This document shows positions 43,662-51,950 of a stretch of DNA of 64,000 bases, one piece after another. Under the pieces are notes generated by a model. It had not been told where the DNA came from and did not search any database. It saw only the letters and a list, made by a program, of their open reading frames with translations. This DNA is from AC-56 sp963798705 (GTDB taxonomy: Bacteria > Actinomycetota > Thermoleophilia > Solirubrobacterales > 70-9): contig CAWCTW010000005.1 in the NCBI GenBank assembly GCA_963798705.1, forward strand, positions 1,674,001 through 1,738,000, read 5' to 3'. The position numbers and the translations under genes were made by a program. Position 1 is the first letter of the stretch. Each line of letters starts with the position of its first letter.

Positions 43662-45440
43662 CTACGTGCCGGGTGCCGGGATCGCCGAGCCGCCCAAGGC
43701 CCGCGCGTGATCGGCGAAGCACACCCGCCAGGCGATCCGCATGAACGCCGCCTCGTAATGGGAGTGCCCGTCGCCGGCCTTCGCCTCGCGCCACATGGCG
43801 TGGATGCGAGCGGGGTCGAATGCATCACTCCACAACTCGGCGCTGGCGAGCATCTCCTCCATGTCGGAGGAGTGGCGCGGACGCTCCCAGATCCTGGCGC
43901 GCTTCATCGGCCGCATGGGACCGCCGCCGCCGTGAAAGAACGGGATCCGGTTCCACGCCGGGATCAATTCCTCGAGGACTGCCCGGTGGAGGGCCGCGCG
44001 GGTGCGCCGGCGCGGGCTGAGATCGAAGGAGCCGCGTACGAAGGCCGGCGTGACGCACGCCGAGTAGCGGTCGCTTCGCGATCCCAGGCCGGCGCGATGG
44101 GGCAGGCGCTCGGTGAGGTAGTAGTAGTCGAGCAGGCTGGCCCCCCGCACGCCGTGGGCGCGGCCCTCGTCGAGGGTCCGCTCGACCTCGGCCAGATAGA
44201 GGGCGTAGGCGTCCTCGCGGGCGGAGTTGTGCCGCTGACGGCCCGAGCGCTCGAGGCGGTTGACGAGCCGCCGCCGTGTCGCCGGACGGAGCTCGCGTCG
44301 CAGCCTGGCGGCGTCGTAGTAGAAGCCATGGCCCAGCTCGCCGCCGTGGCCGGTGATCAGTGGCGCGACGAACCCACGCTGAGGAAGCTCCAGCGAGCCC
44401 TGGCCGCCCATCGGGTTGGCGAAGCCGTCATGGACCATGTGGATGCCGCGGATCCGCTCGGCCAGCGAGTCGTCGGGCTCCCCACGCTCCATCGTCAGCA
44501 CTCCGAGCTCGATCGCGCCGGGGGCCGCCGCGAGCAGCTCCCTGGCGGCATCCACCTCGCCGGGCTCGATGTCCATCGTGCGGAACTTCGCGTCGAGCCC
44601 CGCGACGATCGCGCCGGCCGCCGAGATCCGGGAGTCGCGGCCGCCGGAGAGGTTGATCGTCGGCCCGACGTCCCAGGTGGAGGCGATCGAGCGCGACAGC
44701 CCGACCGACTGCTCCGCGGCCGCCGCAGCTTGCTCGTCAAGCGATCCGCGCCGGGGCGCGACCAGCCGGCGGACGGCGCCCGTCTCCTCTCGGCGGACGG
44801 TGGCGCCGGTTGGCGATCCTTCCACCGTGATCGCGGATGCCGGCCTGACCTTCACGGCGCCGCGGATCGGCGTCGTCGACCCCAGGAACCAGCCCGCGGC
44901 GGCGTGGATCGCCCAACCCTCCGGGTCGAGGTCCGGCTGGATGCCCGCGAACAGCGGCAGTGCCCCGAGGCGGTTGGACCAGACCCAGCCGGACGGGATC
45001 CGCATCTCGTACAGGCGCGCGGTGGCGAGAAAGTCGTTGACGATCACGAGCCGGTCGCGCTCCCGGTCCAGGGCCGCCAAGACGAACGGCGGGTTCAGCT
45101 CCGCCAGGCGCCGCGAATCGGCGGCAAGCGAGCGTCCCAGCTCGAGCGGGGCGCGAGCGGCGTCCACGTCCCCGGCGACGCGCTCCCACCCGGTCACGGC
45201 GTTGGTGGAGGCGACGATCGTCGCGCCATCCTCGACCCACCATGGCCAGCGCAGGCGCGGATCGTCCCGCCGCCACAGCGCCATGCCGACCGTGGGCGAG
45301 ACGTGGGCGCGATCGACGAGCGGGTCCGCGTAGAGCTCGGCGTAATGGGACCTGACCCGTTCCAGGAACCGCTGGATCTCCTCGGGGGGTACCGGCTGAT
45401 CGAGCGCATAGGCGACCCAGGTGTTGTCGATGTAGCTCAT
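43662..45440 (-). CDS. asparagine-synthase-like protein without the glutaminase cysteine
   Basis: 592 residues. The N-terminal third has the Ntn-hydrolase-like AsnB fold (WVWSNRLGALPLFAGIQPDL, VKVRPASAITVEG), but it starts MSYIDNTWVAYALD with no Cys2 nucleophile. The synthase half has the pyrophosphate loop LSGGRDSRISAAGAIV and the ITGHGGELGHGFYYD segment. Ammonia could be the nitrogen donor, or it could act on another acid, as in lasso-peptide or beta-lactam synthetase relatives. No peptide precursor gene is seen nearby. The gene is divergent from a UspA gene. Confidence 0.8.
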   Translation of the reverse strand: MSYIDNTWVAYALDQPVPPEEIQRFLERVRSHYAELYADPLVDRAHVSPTVGMALWRRDDPRLRWPWWVEDGATIVASTNAVTGWERVAGDVDAARAPLELGRSLAADSRRLAELNPPFVLAALDRERDRLVIVNDFLATARLYEMRIPSGWVWSNRLGALPLFAGIQPDLDPEGWAIHAAAGWFLGSTTPIRGAVKVRPASAITVEGSPTGATVRREETGAVRRLVAPRRGSLDEQAAAAAEQSVGLSRSIASTWDVGPTINLSGGRDSRISAAGAIVAGLDAKFRTMDIEPGEVDAARELLAAAPGAIELGVLTMERGEPDDSLAERIRGIHMVHDGFANPMGGQGSLELPQRGFVAPLITGHGGELGHGFYYDAARLRRELRPATRRRLVNRLERSGRQRHNSAREDAYALYLAEVERTLDEGRAHGVRGASLLDYYYLTERLPHRAGLGSRSDRYSACVTPAFVRGSFDLSPRRRTRAALHRAVLEELIPAWNRIPFFHGGGGPMRPMKRARIWERPRHSSDMEEMLASAELWSDAFDPARIHAMWREAKAGDGHSHYEAAFMRIAWRVCFADHARALGGSAIPAPGT

Positions 45441-45488
45441 CTCGTGGGCCGCGCCACCCTAGCGGCCCATCGGAGGATGATTGCGCCG

Positions 45489-45923
45489 ATGGTGTTCCGG
45501 AACATCCTTGTCGCGATCGACGGCTCCGACACCGCTCGCCGCGCGCTCGGTGCCGCCGCCGAGCTCGCCGAGGCGCTCAACTCGCGCCTGACCATCATCG
45601 CCGTCTCGCCCGAGGTGCCGAGCTTCGCCCACCGCTCGGGCGTCGACGTCCGCGCGCTCGAGTCCGAAGCCAGGAACGAGACCGACAAGCTCCTGCGCGA
45701 CGCCGTCGACTCGCTACCGGAGGGTCTACCGGTCACGACGGTCCTCCAGCGGGGCAACGCGGGCGAGCGGATCGTCGAGCAGCTCACAAGCGGCGGCCAC
45801 GACCTGCTGGTGATGGGTTCGCGCGGCCGCGGGCGGGTGGCGGCGAACCTCCTCGGCAGCGTCGGCGGGTACGTCCACTACCACGCGAACGTACCCCTGC
45901 TCGTCATCCACCCGGAGAGCTAG
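45489..45923 (+). CDS. universal stress protein
   Basis: 144 residues, single UspA domain. FRNILVAIDGSDTARRALGA is the N-terminal strand and helix, and the ATP-binding motif G-x2-G-x9-G-S appears as LLVMGSRGRGRVAANLLGSV. The end is VPLLVIHPES. ATG 45489 has GGAGG about 12 bases upstream; ATG 45477 would add four residues. Probably an ATP-binding stress-related protein. Confidence 0.94.
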   Translation: MVFRNILVAIDGSDTARRALGAAAELAEALNSRLTIIAVSPEVPSFAHRSGVDVRALESEARNETDKLLRDAVDSLPEGLPVTTVLQRGNAGERIVEQLTSGGHDLLVMGSRGRGRVAANLLGSVGGYVHYHANVPLLVIHPES

Positions 45924-46133
45924 CCGGGACCCCCGCGCCCGCACGGCGCGGCCGACCAAGTGCCAGGACCCGGGAGGTCGAGGTGCGTGCGGGTGAGGTG
46001 TGTCTCGGGGTCGTCGAAGCCCCCCCTCGGATGCCGCAAGGGAGATCCGGCTGCCGCCACCGGGGGAGCTCGGTCGGTCTCGTGTGCGGCTCTCCCGTGG
46101 GGTCTTCCGGATCGGGTTCCGGAACGCCCCGGA

Positions 46134-46206
46134 TGGGCCGTGAAGGACTCGAACCTTCAACCTTGGGCTTAAGAGGCCCCTGCTCTACCAATTGAGCTAA
46201 CGGCCC
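46134..46206 (-). tRNA. tRNA-Lys (CTT)
   Basis: 73-nt cloverleaf. Acceptor GGGCCGT pairs with ACGGCCC plus A, D-arm GCTC/GAGC, anticodon loop CTCTTAA (anticodon CTT) on a stem GGGGC/GCCCA with one terminal G-A mismatch, and T-arm GAAGG/CCTTC with loop TTCGAGT. CCA is not encoded. Confidence 0.95.
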
Positions 46207-46276
46207 GGCGGCGACGATGGTAGCGGGCGTCTGGCTGGGCGCGGCACCGGTTGCGGGCGGCTCCGAGGGCTCGTGA

Positions 46277-47047
46277 CTAGGGGCTGGATCCGACCCCGCC
46301 GAACGGGCTCTGGAGCGGGTTGGTACCGGGCGTCGTGGCCGTCTTGCCGGCCTTCTTCTTGGCCTTCTTCTGGGCCTTCTGGAACTTGATCCCCTGCTTG
46401 CGCGCCTGGGTGAGCTGCGGCTTCAGCGTCCTCGCCTGTGACTTGGACGCGAGCGACACGGCCTTGTCGCGGGCGGCGTCTCCCGCCTCGATGTCCCCGC
46501 CCGCGTACTCGAAGAGCGCCAGCTGCCCGTACGCGTTCGCGCTCGGCTGGTCCTCCGCGACGATGCGCTGGGTCTGCGCCGCGCCGTCGGCGTCCTGAAG
46601 GAGGAGGTAGACGTTGATCATGTCGAAGGCCACGGCCACGTCGGGCTTGCCCTTGTTGACCTTGAGGTACTTCTGCCAAGCGTCGGCCGCCTCGCCGAGG
46701 TCCGCGTGGGCGTCGTTTGAGATCGCGGTGGGCGCGCCCGTGTTCGGGTCGGTCTGCACCCCGGTCTTGGCCAGCAGGTACTCGTTTTGAGCCAGCTTCA
46801 GCAACGCCTTGGTGTCGTTGGGGTGCTTGTCCAGCTTCTCGTTGGCGGCGTCTATCTCCGAGTTGATCTGGTCGGTCCCGCTCCCCCCGCCGCTGCTGTT
46901 GCTGATGCCCAGCGCGTCGAAGATCCCGCCGGGGCCGCCGCCGACGCCGATGCCGAAGCCCAGGAAGCCCACCAGGAACAACAGCGCCAGCGTCGCGAAC
47001 GACACCTGGACCAGCCGCCTGCGCTTGCCGCGAAGATCGAACAGCAT
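46277..47047 (-). CDS. membrane-anchored TPR-like protein
   Basis: 256 residues. One N-terminal helix (FATLALLFLVGFLGFGIGVG, about residues 17-36) then a Gly/Ser linker and helical repeats typical of TPR: LDKHPNDTKALLKLAQNEYL, ADAWQKYLKVN, AFDMINVYLLLQDADGAAQ and YGQLALFEYAGGDIEAGDAA. The tail is Lys-rich (KAQKKAKKKAGK). It follows tatC by 12 bp, so it may be a partner of the Tat or envelope machinery; this is an inference from position. Confidence 0.82.
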   Translation of the reverse strand: MLFDLRGKRRRLVQVSFATLALLFLVGFLGFGIGVGGGPGGIFDALGISNSSGGGSGTDQINSEIDAANEKLDKHPNDTKALLKLAQNEYLLAKTGVQTDPNTGAPTAISNDAHADLGEAADAWQKYLKVNKGKPDVAVAFDMINVYLLLQDADGAAQTQRIVAEDQPSANAYGQLALFEYAGGDIEAGDAARDKAVSLASKSQARTLKPQLTQARKQGIKFQKAQKKAKKKAGKTATTPGTNPLQSPFGGVGSSP

Positions 47048-47059
47048 GGGCGGATCAGC

Positions 47060-47848
47060 CTAGCTGGCGGGCGTTCCCGGAGGCTCCGGCTCGGCGGCGC
47101 TGCCGCTCTCCTCCGGGGTGGTGATGCGAGCCAGGATCAGTGAGAACTCGAAGAGGAAGAGGAGCGGCGCGGCCTCGATCAGCATCGTCACCGGATCGGT
47201 TCCGGGCAGCAGCATCGCGATGACGAAGAGGATCAGATACGCGTAGCGCCGGTTCTTGGCGATCTGCTTCGGCGTCACGATCCCGAGGCGCGTCAGGGCC
47301 ACCACACCCATGGGGATCTGGAACACGAGGCCCATCGCCATCAGGGTGGTGATCAGGAACCCGTAGTAGTCGCTCGCCCGCACCTGGATGTTGAACTGGT
47401 TCTGGTTGAAGTTCAAAAGGAACTTCGCGGCGGCCGGGGCGACCACGAAGTATGAGAAGACGACTCCCGCGATGAACAGGAGGGGCACGAGGACCAGGAA
47501 CGGGACGATGGCCCGCCTCTCCGTGGGCTTGAGCGCCGGCAGGAGGAAGGCGTAGAGCTGGTAGAGCAGGACGGGGAGCGCGATCAGTATCCCCGCGTAG
47601 ATGGAGACCTTCAGGGTGCTCATGAACGGCTCCGCGACGCCGAAGGTGATCGGCTTCAGGGGATGGCCGTTGACGTCGGCCGGCAGTGGCTTGTTGGCGA
47701 TGTCGAGGAGCAGGTCGTTCTGCCAGAAACAGAGCCCGCACGCGACGACCAGCACCGCCACCGAGACGATGATGCGGTTGCGCAGCTCGTCCAGATGCTC
47801 GACGAGCGTCATCTGCTCGTCGAACTTGGCCGCCCTCAACCGGGCCAC
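47060..47848 (-). CDS. tatC: Sec-independent protein translocase TatC
   Basis: 262 residues with six helices. MTLVEHLDELRNRIIVSVAV at the N-terminus holds the conserved HLxELRxR signature that binds the twin-arginine signal. SVFSYFVVAPAAAKFLLNF, ISxYxxF-like ASDYYGFLITTLMAMGLVFQ and FEFSLILAR are typical. The GTG start at 47848 is three bases from the tatA stop. TatC recognises folded substrates; Rieske proteins such as QcrA in this window are frequent Tat clients. Confidence 0.96.
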   Translation of the reverse strand: MARLRAAKFDEQMTLVEHLDELRNRIIVSVAVLVVACGLCFWQNDLLLDIANKPLPADVNGHPLKPITFGVAEPFMSTLKVSIYAGILIALPVLLYQLYAFLLPALKPTERRAIVPFLVLVPLLFIAGVVFSYFVVAPAAAKFLLNFNQNQFNIQVRASDYYGFLITTLMAMGLVFQIPMGVVALTRLGIVTPKQIAKNRRYAYLILFVIAMLLPGTDPVTMLIEAAPLLFLFEFSLILARITTPEESGSAAEPEPPGTPAS

Positions 47849-47851
47849 GGC

Positions 47852-48094
47852 TCAGGGGTTCCGGTGAGTAACGACCTCGCCCTCGACGGGCTCATCGGCA
47901 TCCTGCGCGCCCTCGATCTCAGCCGGCTTGGATGGCTTCTCGTCCTCCTCGTCATCCTGGCCCGAGAGCGACCCCCTGAACTCGCGGATCCCCTTGCCCA
48001 TCGACCGTCCCAGCTCCGGCAGGCGCTTCGGCCCGAAGATGACCAGGGCGATGATGAGGACGACGACCAACTCGAGTGGTCCAACGTTTGGCAT
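47852..48094 (-). CDS. tatA: Tat translocase subunit TatA
   Basis: 80 residues. MPNVGPLELVVVLIIALVIF is the single transmembrane helix with the conserved Glu, GPKRLPELGRSMGKGIREFR is the hinge and amphipathic helix, and the tail is acidic and polar. The length and the FGPKxLPELGR motif are diagnostic for TatA/E. A longer open frame to 48265 has no family support. It forms the pore component in an operon with tatC. Confidence 0.96.
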   Translation of the reverse strand: MPNVGPLELVVVLIIALVIFGPKRLPELGRSMGKGIREFRGSLSGQDDEEDEKPSKPAEIEGAQDADEPVEGEVVTHRNP

Positions 48095-48209
48095 CCCCAG
48101 GGATGGTACTGAGGTCGGGGCCCCGGCATGAAGAATCTCTTTCCGGCGACACGATGCTGACATTCCGGGCGACGCGGCCCCCGCCCCCGCCGCAGGTACG
48201 CTGCCGCGC

Positions 48210-50246
48210 ATGATCCTGTCGGACAAGACGATCCGCGCGGAGCTCGAGGCGGGTGGCATCGTCATCGACCCGCTGGCCGACGACGCGATCCAGCCCTCGT
48301 CCGTCGATCTTCACGTCGATCGGTTCTTCCGTGTCTTCCGCAACGACACGACGCCCTTCATCGACCCGAAGGAGCCGCAGGACGACCTGACCGAATATGT
48401 CGAGGTCGACGAGGGCAAGGCCTTCATCCTGCATCCCGGCGAGTTCGTGCTGGGATCGACGCGGGAGCGCGTGGCCCTGGGGGACGACCTGGTGGGGCGG
48501 CTGGAGGGGAAGAGCTCGCTCGGCCGTCTCGGGTTGCTGATCCACTCGAGTCTCCCCGCCTCGGAGCCCGTGATGCTCCTCCACGACGGGCAGCTGAAAC
48601 CGCGGCCTATCGGCGAGATCGTGCGAGACCGTATATCTGGCTCAGTGGTCTCCTTCGACCCTGAGACTTTCGAGGTCGACTACCACGAGATCACGGGGTG
48701 GTTCGAAGGGCCCCCCGATCGCATCTTCGAGGTGCAGCTCGCGTCCGGACGGCAAATCCGGGTCACCGCCGGACATAACCTCTTCACGCTCGATTCGGAA
48801 GGAAGACTGGCGAAGGCACGAACGCTGGAGTTGCAGCCCGGGACCCGGGTCGCCATCCCGCGGTTCGTTCCAGATCCGCCGCATCCGAAGCTCCGACTCG
48901 ACCTCCTCGAGGTCATTCTCGAGGAGGATCGCGACAGACTCATGTGGACGGGCCCAACGGTGGCGGCGGCCTTCGAGGTTCACGAGTCGCTGATCAGGCA
49001 GCTGTTTCGAGGTGCCGGTATCAAGCACTTCACGTACTACCGTGCCGAAGGTCGGCTCCCATTCCCCCTGGCCGCCAGGGTCCCCGGCCTGTTGGCGAGT
49101 CTCGGCGAGGACGACCGCCTCTCGGTTCGCCAGGCCAATCACGATCTCCCGAGGTTCGTCAAAGTCGACTCGGACTTCGCCTGGCTCCTCGGGCTGTACG
49201 TCGCCGAAGGGTCACGTCGCGGCACGCAGTTCACGATCTCCAACACCGACCAGCAGATCCTCGATCGAGTCGAGGGCGTGCTGGACCGCCTCGGAATGCC
49301 GACGTACCGGGCTCCGGGTGCCATCACCGGATGCTCCGCGCTCCTGTCACTCGTCTTGGGCTGGCTTGGCACGGGTGACGGGGCACACGCCAAGCGGATC
49401 CCTCCGGTCGTCTTCAGCTGGCCCTACGCGCGACTGCAGGAGTTCTTGGACGGCCTGGTTGACGGCGATGGGTCACGGGACCCACAGCGAACCTCGGTGT
49501 GGACCTGCTCGGGCGGCCTCGCTGCCGATCTGCTCGTGCTCGCGGAGCGCCTCGGGCGACGCGCCGGGTCGTCCCGGCGCCAGCGTGGTCGAAGTTGCCT
49601 ATGGCAGGTCTACATCCCAACCAAAGAGCACAAGCTTCTGACCGCAGTTCCGTTGCCGGATCGACTGCTGGTGGAGGTCAGGAAGCAGGCCGGATTGACC
49701 CAGTCGGCGGCGAGCAAGATCAGCGGTTACCGACATGCCGGCGACCTATGCAGCCTCGAAAACCGGACAGGCCGCGACGCGGTGCGCCTCGCGACGTTGC
49801 GGCGGCTCCGCACCGCGTACTCTCGTCGACCCGACTGTCCACCGGCCATGAGCCGACTCGACCGGCTTGTCGATGGCCACCTCTTGTGGGATTCCGTGGT
49901 CGAGATCCGGGACACTGGTTCGGTGGAGCCCATCTTTGATCTCGAGGTGCGGCCGGGTGGTCGCAGGATCGAGAACTTCCTCGCCGGTAGCGGGGGGGTG
50001 TTCGCGAGCAACACCGCCGGGTTCGTGGATGCCGGCTTTGACGGGCACCTCACCCTCGAGCTCTCGAACGTCGCGAACCTGCCGATCGCGATCTATCCCG
50101 GGATGAAGATCGGGCAGATGTCGTTCCTTCGCATGAGCAGCCCGGCCGAGCACCCGTACGGGAGCGACGTCACTGGCTCCAAGTACCAGGGGCAGCGCGG
50201 GCCGACTCCGTCGCGGTACTACCTGAACTTCCGCGACGACGAGTAG
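48210..50246 (+). CDS. dcd: dCTP deaminase (probably bifunctional) containing an in-frame intein
   Basis: 678 codons without a stop. Residues 1-113 (MILSDKTIRAELEAGGIVID to GRLGLLIHS) and 602-678 (TAGFVDAGFDGHLTLELSNV to YYLNFRDDE) join to a 190-residue protein matching the mycobacterial type dCTP deaminase in length and motifs, including EGKSSLGRLG and the SKYQGQRGPTPSR tail. That branch both deaminates dCTP and hydrolyses dUTP, supplying dUMP. The 488 residues between are an intein (described separately). The enzyme needs splicing, because the junction lies beside the active-site core. Divergent from tatA. Confidence 0.95.
   Translation: MILSDKTIRAELEAGGIVIDPLADDAIQPSSVDLHVDRFFRVFRNDTTPFIDPKEPQDDLTEYVEVDEGKAFILHPGEFVLGSTRERVALGDDLVGRLEGKSSLGRLGLLIHSSLPASEPVMLLHDGQLKPRPIGEIVRDRISGSVVSFDPETFEVDYHEITGWFEGPPDRIFEVQLASGRQIRVTAGHNLFTLDSEGRLAKARTLELQPGTRVAIPRFVPDPPHPKLRLDLLEVILEEDRDRLMWTGPTVAAAFEVHESLIRQLFRGAGIKHFTYYRAEGRLPFPLAARVPGLLASLGEDDRLSVRQANHDLPRFVKVDSDFAWLLGLYVAEGSRRGTQFTISNTDQQILDRVEGVLDRLGMPTYRAPGAITGCSALLSLVLGWLGTGDGAHAKRIPPVVFSWPYARLQEFLDGLVDGDGSRDPQRTSVWTCSGGLAADLLVLAERLGRRAGSSRRQRGRSCLWQVYIPTKEHKLLTAVPLPDRLLVEVRKQAGLTQSAASKISGYRHAGDLCSLENRTGRDAVRLATLRRLRTAYSRRPDCPPAMSRLDRLVDGHLLWDSVVEIRDTGSVEPIFDLEVRPGGRRIENFLAGSGGVFASNTAGFVDAGFDGHLTLELSNVANLPIAIYPGMKIGQMSFLRMSSPAEHPYGSDVTGSKYQGQRGPTPSRYYLNFRDDE
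48549..50012 (+). mobile_element. LAGLIDADG intein inside dCTP deaminase (488 residues)
   Basis: Block A begins SLPASEPVMLLHDGQLKP at residue 114. Block B is RVTAGHNLFTL with Thr186 and His189. The homing endonuclease shows LLGLYVAEGS (block C, residues 326-335) and FLDGLVDGDGS (block E, 412-422), each with the expected acidic residue. Block F resembles EPIFDLEVRPGGRR and block G is IENFLAGSGGVFASN with terminal Asn601, followed by Thr602 of the host. Residue 1 is Ser rather than Cys, and the penultimate residue is Ser rather than His. A stretch near 490-525 (VEVRKQAGLTQSAASKISGY) looks like an added helix-turn-helix. Confidence 0.93.
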
Positions 50247-50396
50247 CCAAACGGCGGCTCACCGGTCGGCCGGGACCGGGCGAGGTGGATCGACGCGACG
50301 GACCGTTCGGTCGATCTCCTAACGAGCGGATATCCGCCTGCCGATGGGGTACTCCACCTAAAGCATCCGAGGGGTCGAGCCGATAGAGCTTCCGAA

Positions 50397-50786
50397 GTGG
50401 CCGAAGGGGAGACAGCCAAGGGGAGTGACCTGGACCGGGGCCTGGAGCCGAGCGTCTTCGAGTCCCGCGTGCCCCCGGGGTACCGCCGGCGGCTCGGCGA
50501 TCTGCACGTCTGCCCCGAGTGCGGATCAGACCTCGTCTATCCGACCGACTGGGCGCCCGCCAGCGACCGGCAGTGGCACGTCGCCCTGCGGTGTCCCGAG
50601 TGCGAGTGGAACGGCGGCGGCCGGTACAGCCAGGACGTGGTGGACAGGCTCGACGAGGCTCTCGACCACGGGACCGAGGCGGTCCTCGACGACCTCAACA
50701 TCCTGGTCCGGGCCAACATGGAGGACCAGATCGACCGCTTCGTCACCGCCCTGAACGGCGACAAGATCCTCCCCGAGGACTTCTAG
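50397..50786 (+). CDS. zinc-ribbon-containing protein of unknown function
   Basis: 129 residues. Two CxxC pairs (LHVCPECGSDLVYPTDW and RCPECEWNGGG) around 30 residues apart make a treble-clef or zinc-ribbon module. The remainder is an acidic helical part (YSQDVVDRLDEALDHGTEAV, LDDLNILVRANMEDQIDRFV). The start is GTG 50397. No paralogue or partner is obvious; it is convergent with the MarR/TetR regulator. Confidence 0.78.
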   Translation: MAEGETAKGSDLDRGLEPSVFESRVPPGYRRRLGDLHVCPECGSDLVYPTDWAPASDRQWHVALRCPECEWNGGGRYSQDVVDRLDEALDHGTEAVLDDLNILVRANMEDQIDRFVTALNGDKILPEDF

Positions 50787-50794
50787 CTCCCGCG

Positions 50795-51946
50795 TCAGCC
50801 CGCCGGATGTGTCTCGAGCCAGCGCTCGACCGCTGCGCTCGCCTCCTCCACTGCCGCATCGGGCGTCGCCCCCTGATGACGCAGGGTTCGCCACACCTCC
50901 AGGTCGGTGAGCGCTCTCAGGCTCGCGACCGAGGAGCCGTCCGGACGTTGGGGGCGCAGTGCCTCGAGGACCAGAGCGTCGAAGGAGTTGTCGAGCTCCC
51001 CCATCGACTCGTCCACCACGGGCACATCCTTGCGCTCGCGGCGCCCGGCGGTGATCGCGTCCGCTCCCCGCTCGTAGGCGCCGAAGAACGTCTCGACGAG
51101 GCGGTGAATCCGCTCCTCCTCCGACGAGGCGCCGGCAAATACGTCGGACGCTCGGTCGACTGGCGGAAGCTGCAGGCTCTCCATGACGTGCTGGCCGCAG
51201 CTCCTGACCAGGTCGTCCTGGGTCGGGAACAGTCCCTCCAGGGTCTCCACCGGCACACCCGCCTTGTCGGCGATCTCGGGCCACGTGGTCGCCTGAATGC
51301 CTTGCCTCGTATGCAGCTCGAGCGTTGACTCGATGATTCGCTCACGCGTGGGATCAACCTTGCGGGGCTCACCGGGATGATCGCCGTAGGCTCCCTCGAA
51401 GCCGCGCCGGAGTGCCTCCCGCCAGAACTCCGAGGTGGATGATCGCTGCGGGATGGGCGCGTCGGCGAGCGCACGCTGGCCGCGCGGGGTCACCTGCCAG
51501 AACACCTGGCGGCCGACCTTGCGCCGGGTGACGAGACCGCCCTCCAGCAGCCGGCGGCCGGTGCGGCTCACCTGGGTCTCGTCGGTCTCGAGGAGGCGGC
51601 GCAGATCCGCGCTTCCCAGCTGCTGTGAGCCGTCGAGCACGGACAGGAAGTCGTGGGCCCGGGTTCCCCGGGCGACGGCGGTCCCCGATGGCACGCGCTC
51701 GAGGCCCCAATACGCGAAGGCGAGCTCCGCGTCCAGCCACCCGGCCAGCTCCCCATCGCCATCGGCCCGCGCCCGGGCGTCGCGAAGGGCGTGTAGGGCA
51801 GCGGCGAGGGTCTCGTCGTCGCACTCGAGCAGCGCGTCGACGAGGCCGAGCGTCACGGCCTCTTTGCGGGCCGGCTCCGCGTCGAGGCTCGCGATCCTGG
51901 ATACCAGGGCACCGACCCGGGAGTGGTCTACGGTGGGCGTGGCCAT
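50795..51946 (-). CDS. transcriptional regulator fusing a MarR-like and a TetR-like DNA-binding domain
   Basis: 383 residues from ATG 51946. The N-terminal 200 residues contain a winged helix (LLETDETQVSRTGRRLLEGG, LVTRRKVGRQVFWQVTPRGQ). The C-terminal half has a TetR-type HTH (RERIIESTLELHTRQGIQAT, IADKAGVPVETLEGLFPTQD) and a helical ligand domain. Two DNA-binding modules in one polypeptide are unusual. It is 40 bp from the divergent nitrilase-family gene, and the shared promoter holds three 11-bp direct repeats, so it likely controls both. Confidence 0.8.
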   Translation of the reverse strand: MATPTVDHSRVGALVSRIASLDAEPARKEAVTLGLVDALLECDDETLAAALHALRDARARADGDGELAGWLDAELAFAYWGLERVPSGTAVARGTRAHDFLSVLDGSQQLGSADLRRLLETDETQVSRTGRRLLEGGLVTRRKVGRQVFWQVTPRGQRALADAPIPQRSSTSEFWREALRRGFEGAYGDHPGEPRKVDPTRERIIESTLELHTRQGIQATTWPEIADKAGVPVETLEGLFPTQDDLVRSCGQHVMESLQLPPVDRASDVFAGASSEEERIHRLVETFFGAYERGADAITAGRRERKDVPVVDESMGELDNSFDALVLEALRPQRPDGSSVASLRALTDLEVWRTLRHQGATPDAAVEEASAAVERWLETHPAG

Positions 51947-51950
51947 GGCC

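Noticed and set aside
48549..50012. Inserted region considered as a group I intron
   Set aside because: The insert stays in frame and encodes protein-splicing blocks with a terminal Asn; no intron core is evident.
50519..51328. Plus-strand frame overlapping the zinc-ribbon and regulator genes
   Set aside because: Shadow of the real genes on both strands; no domain.
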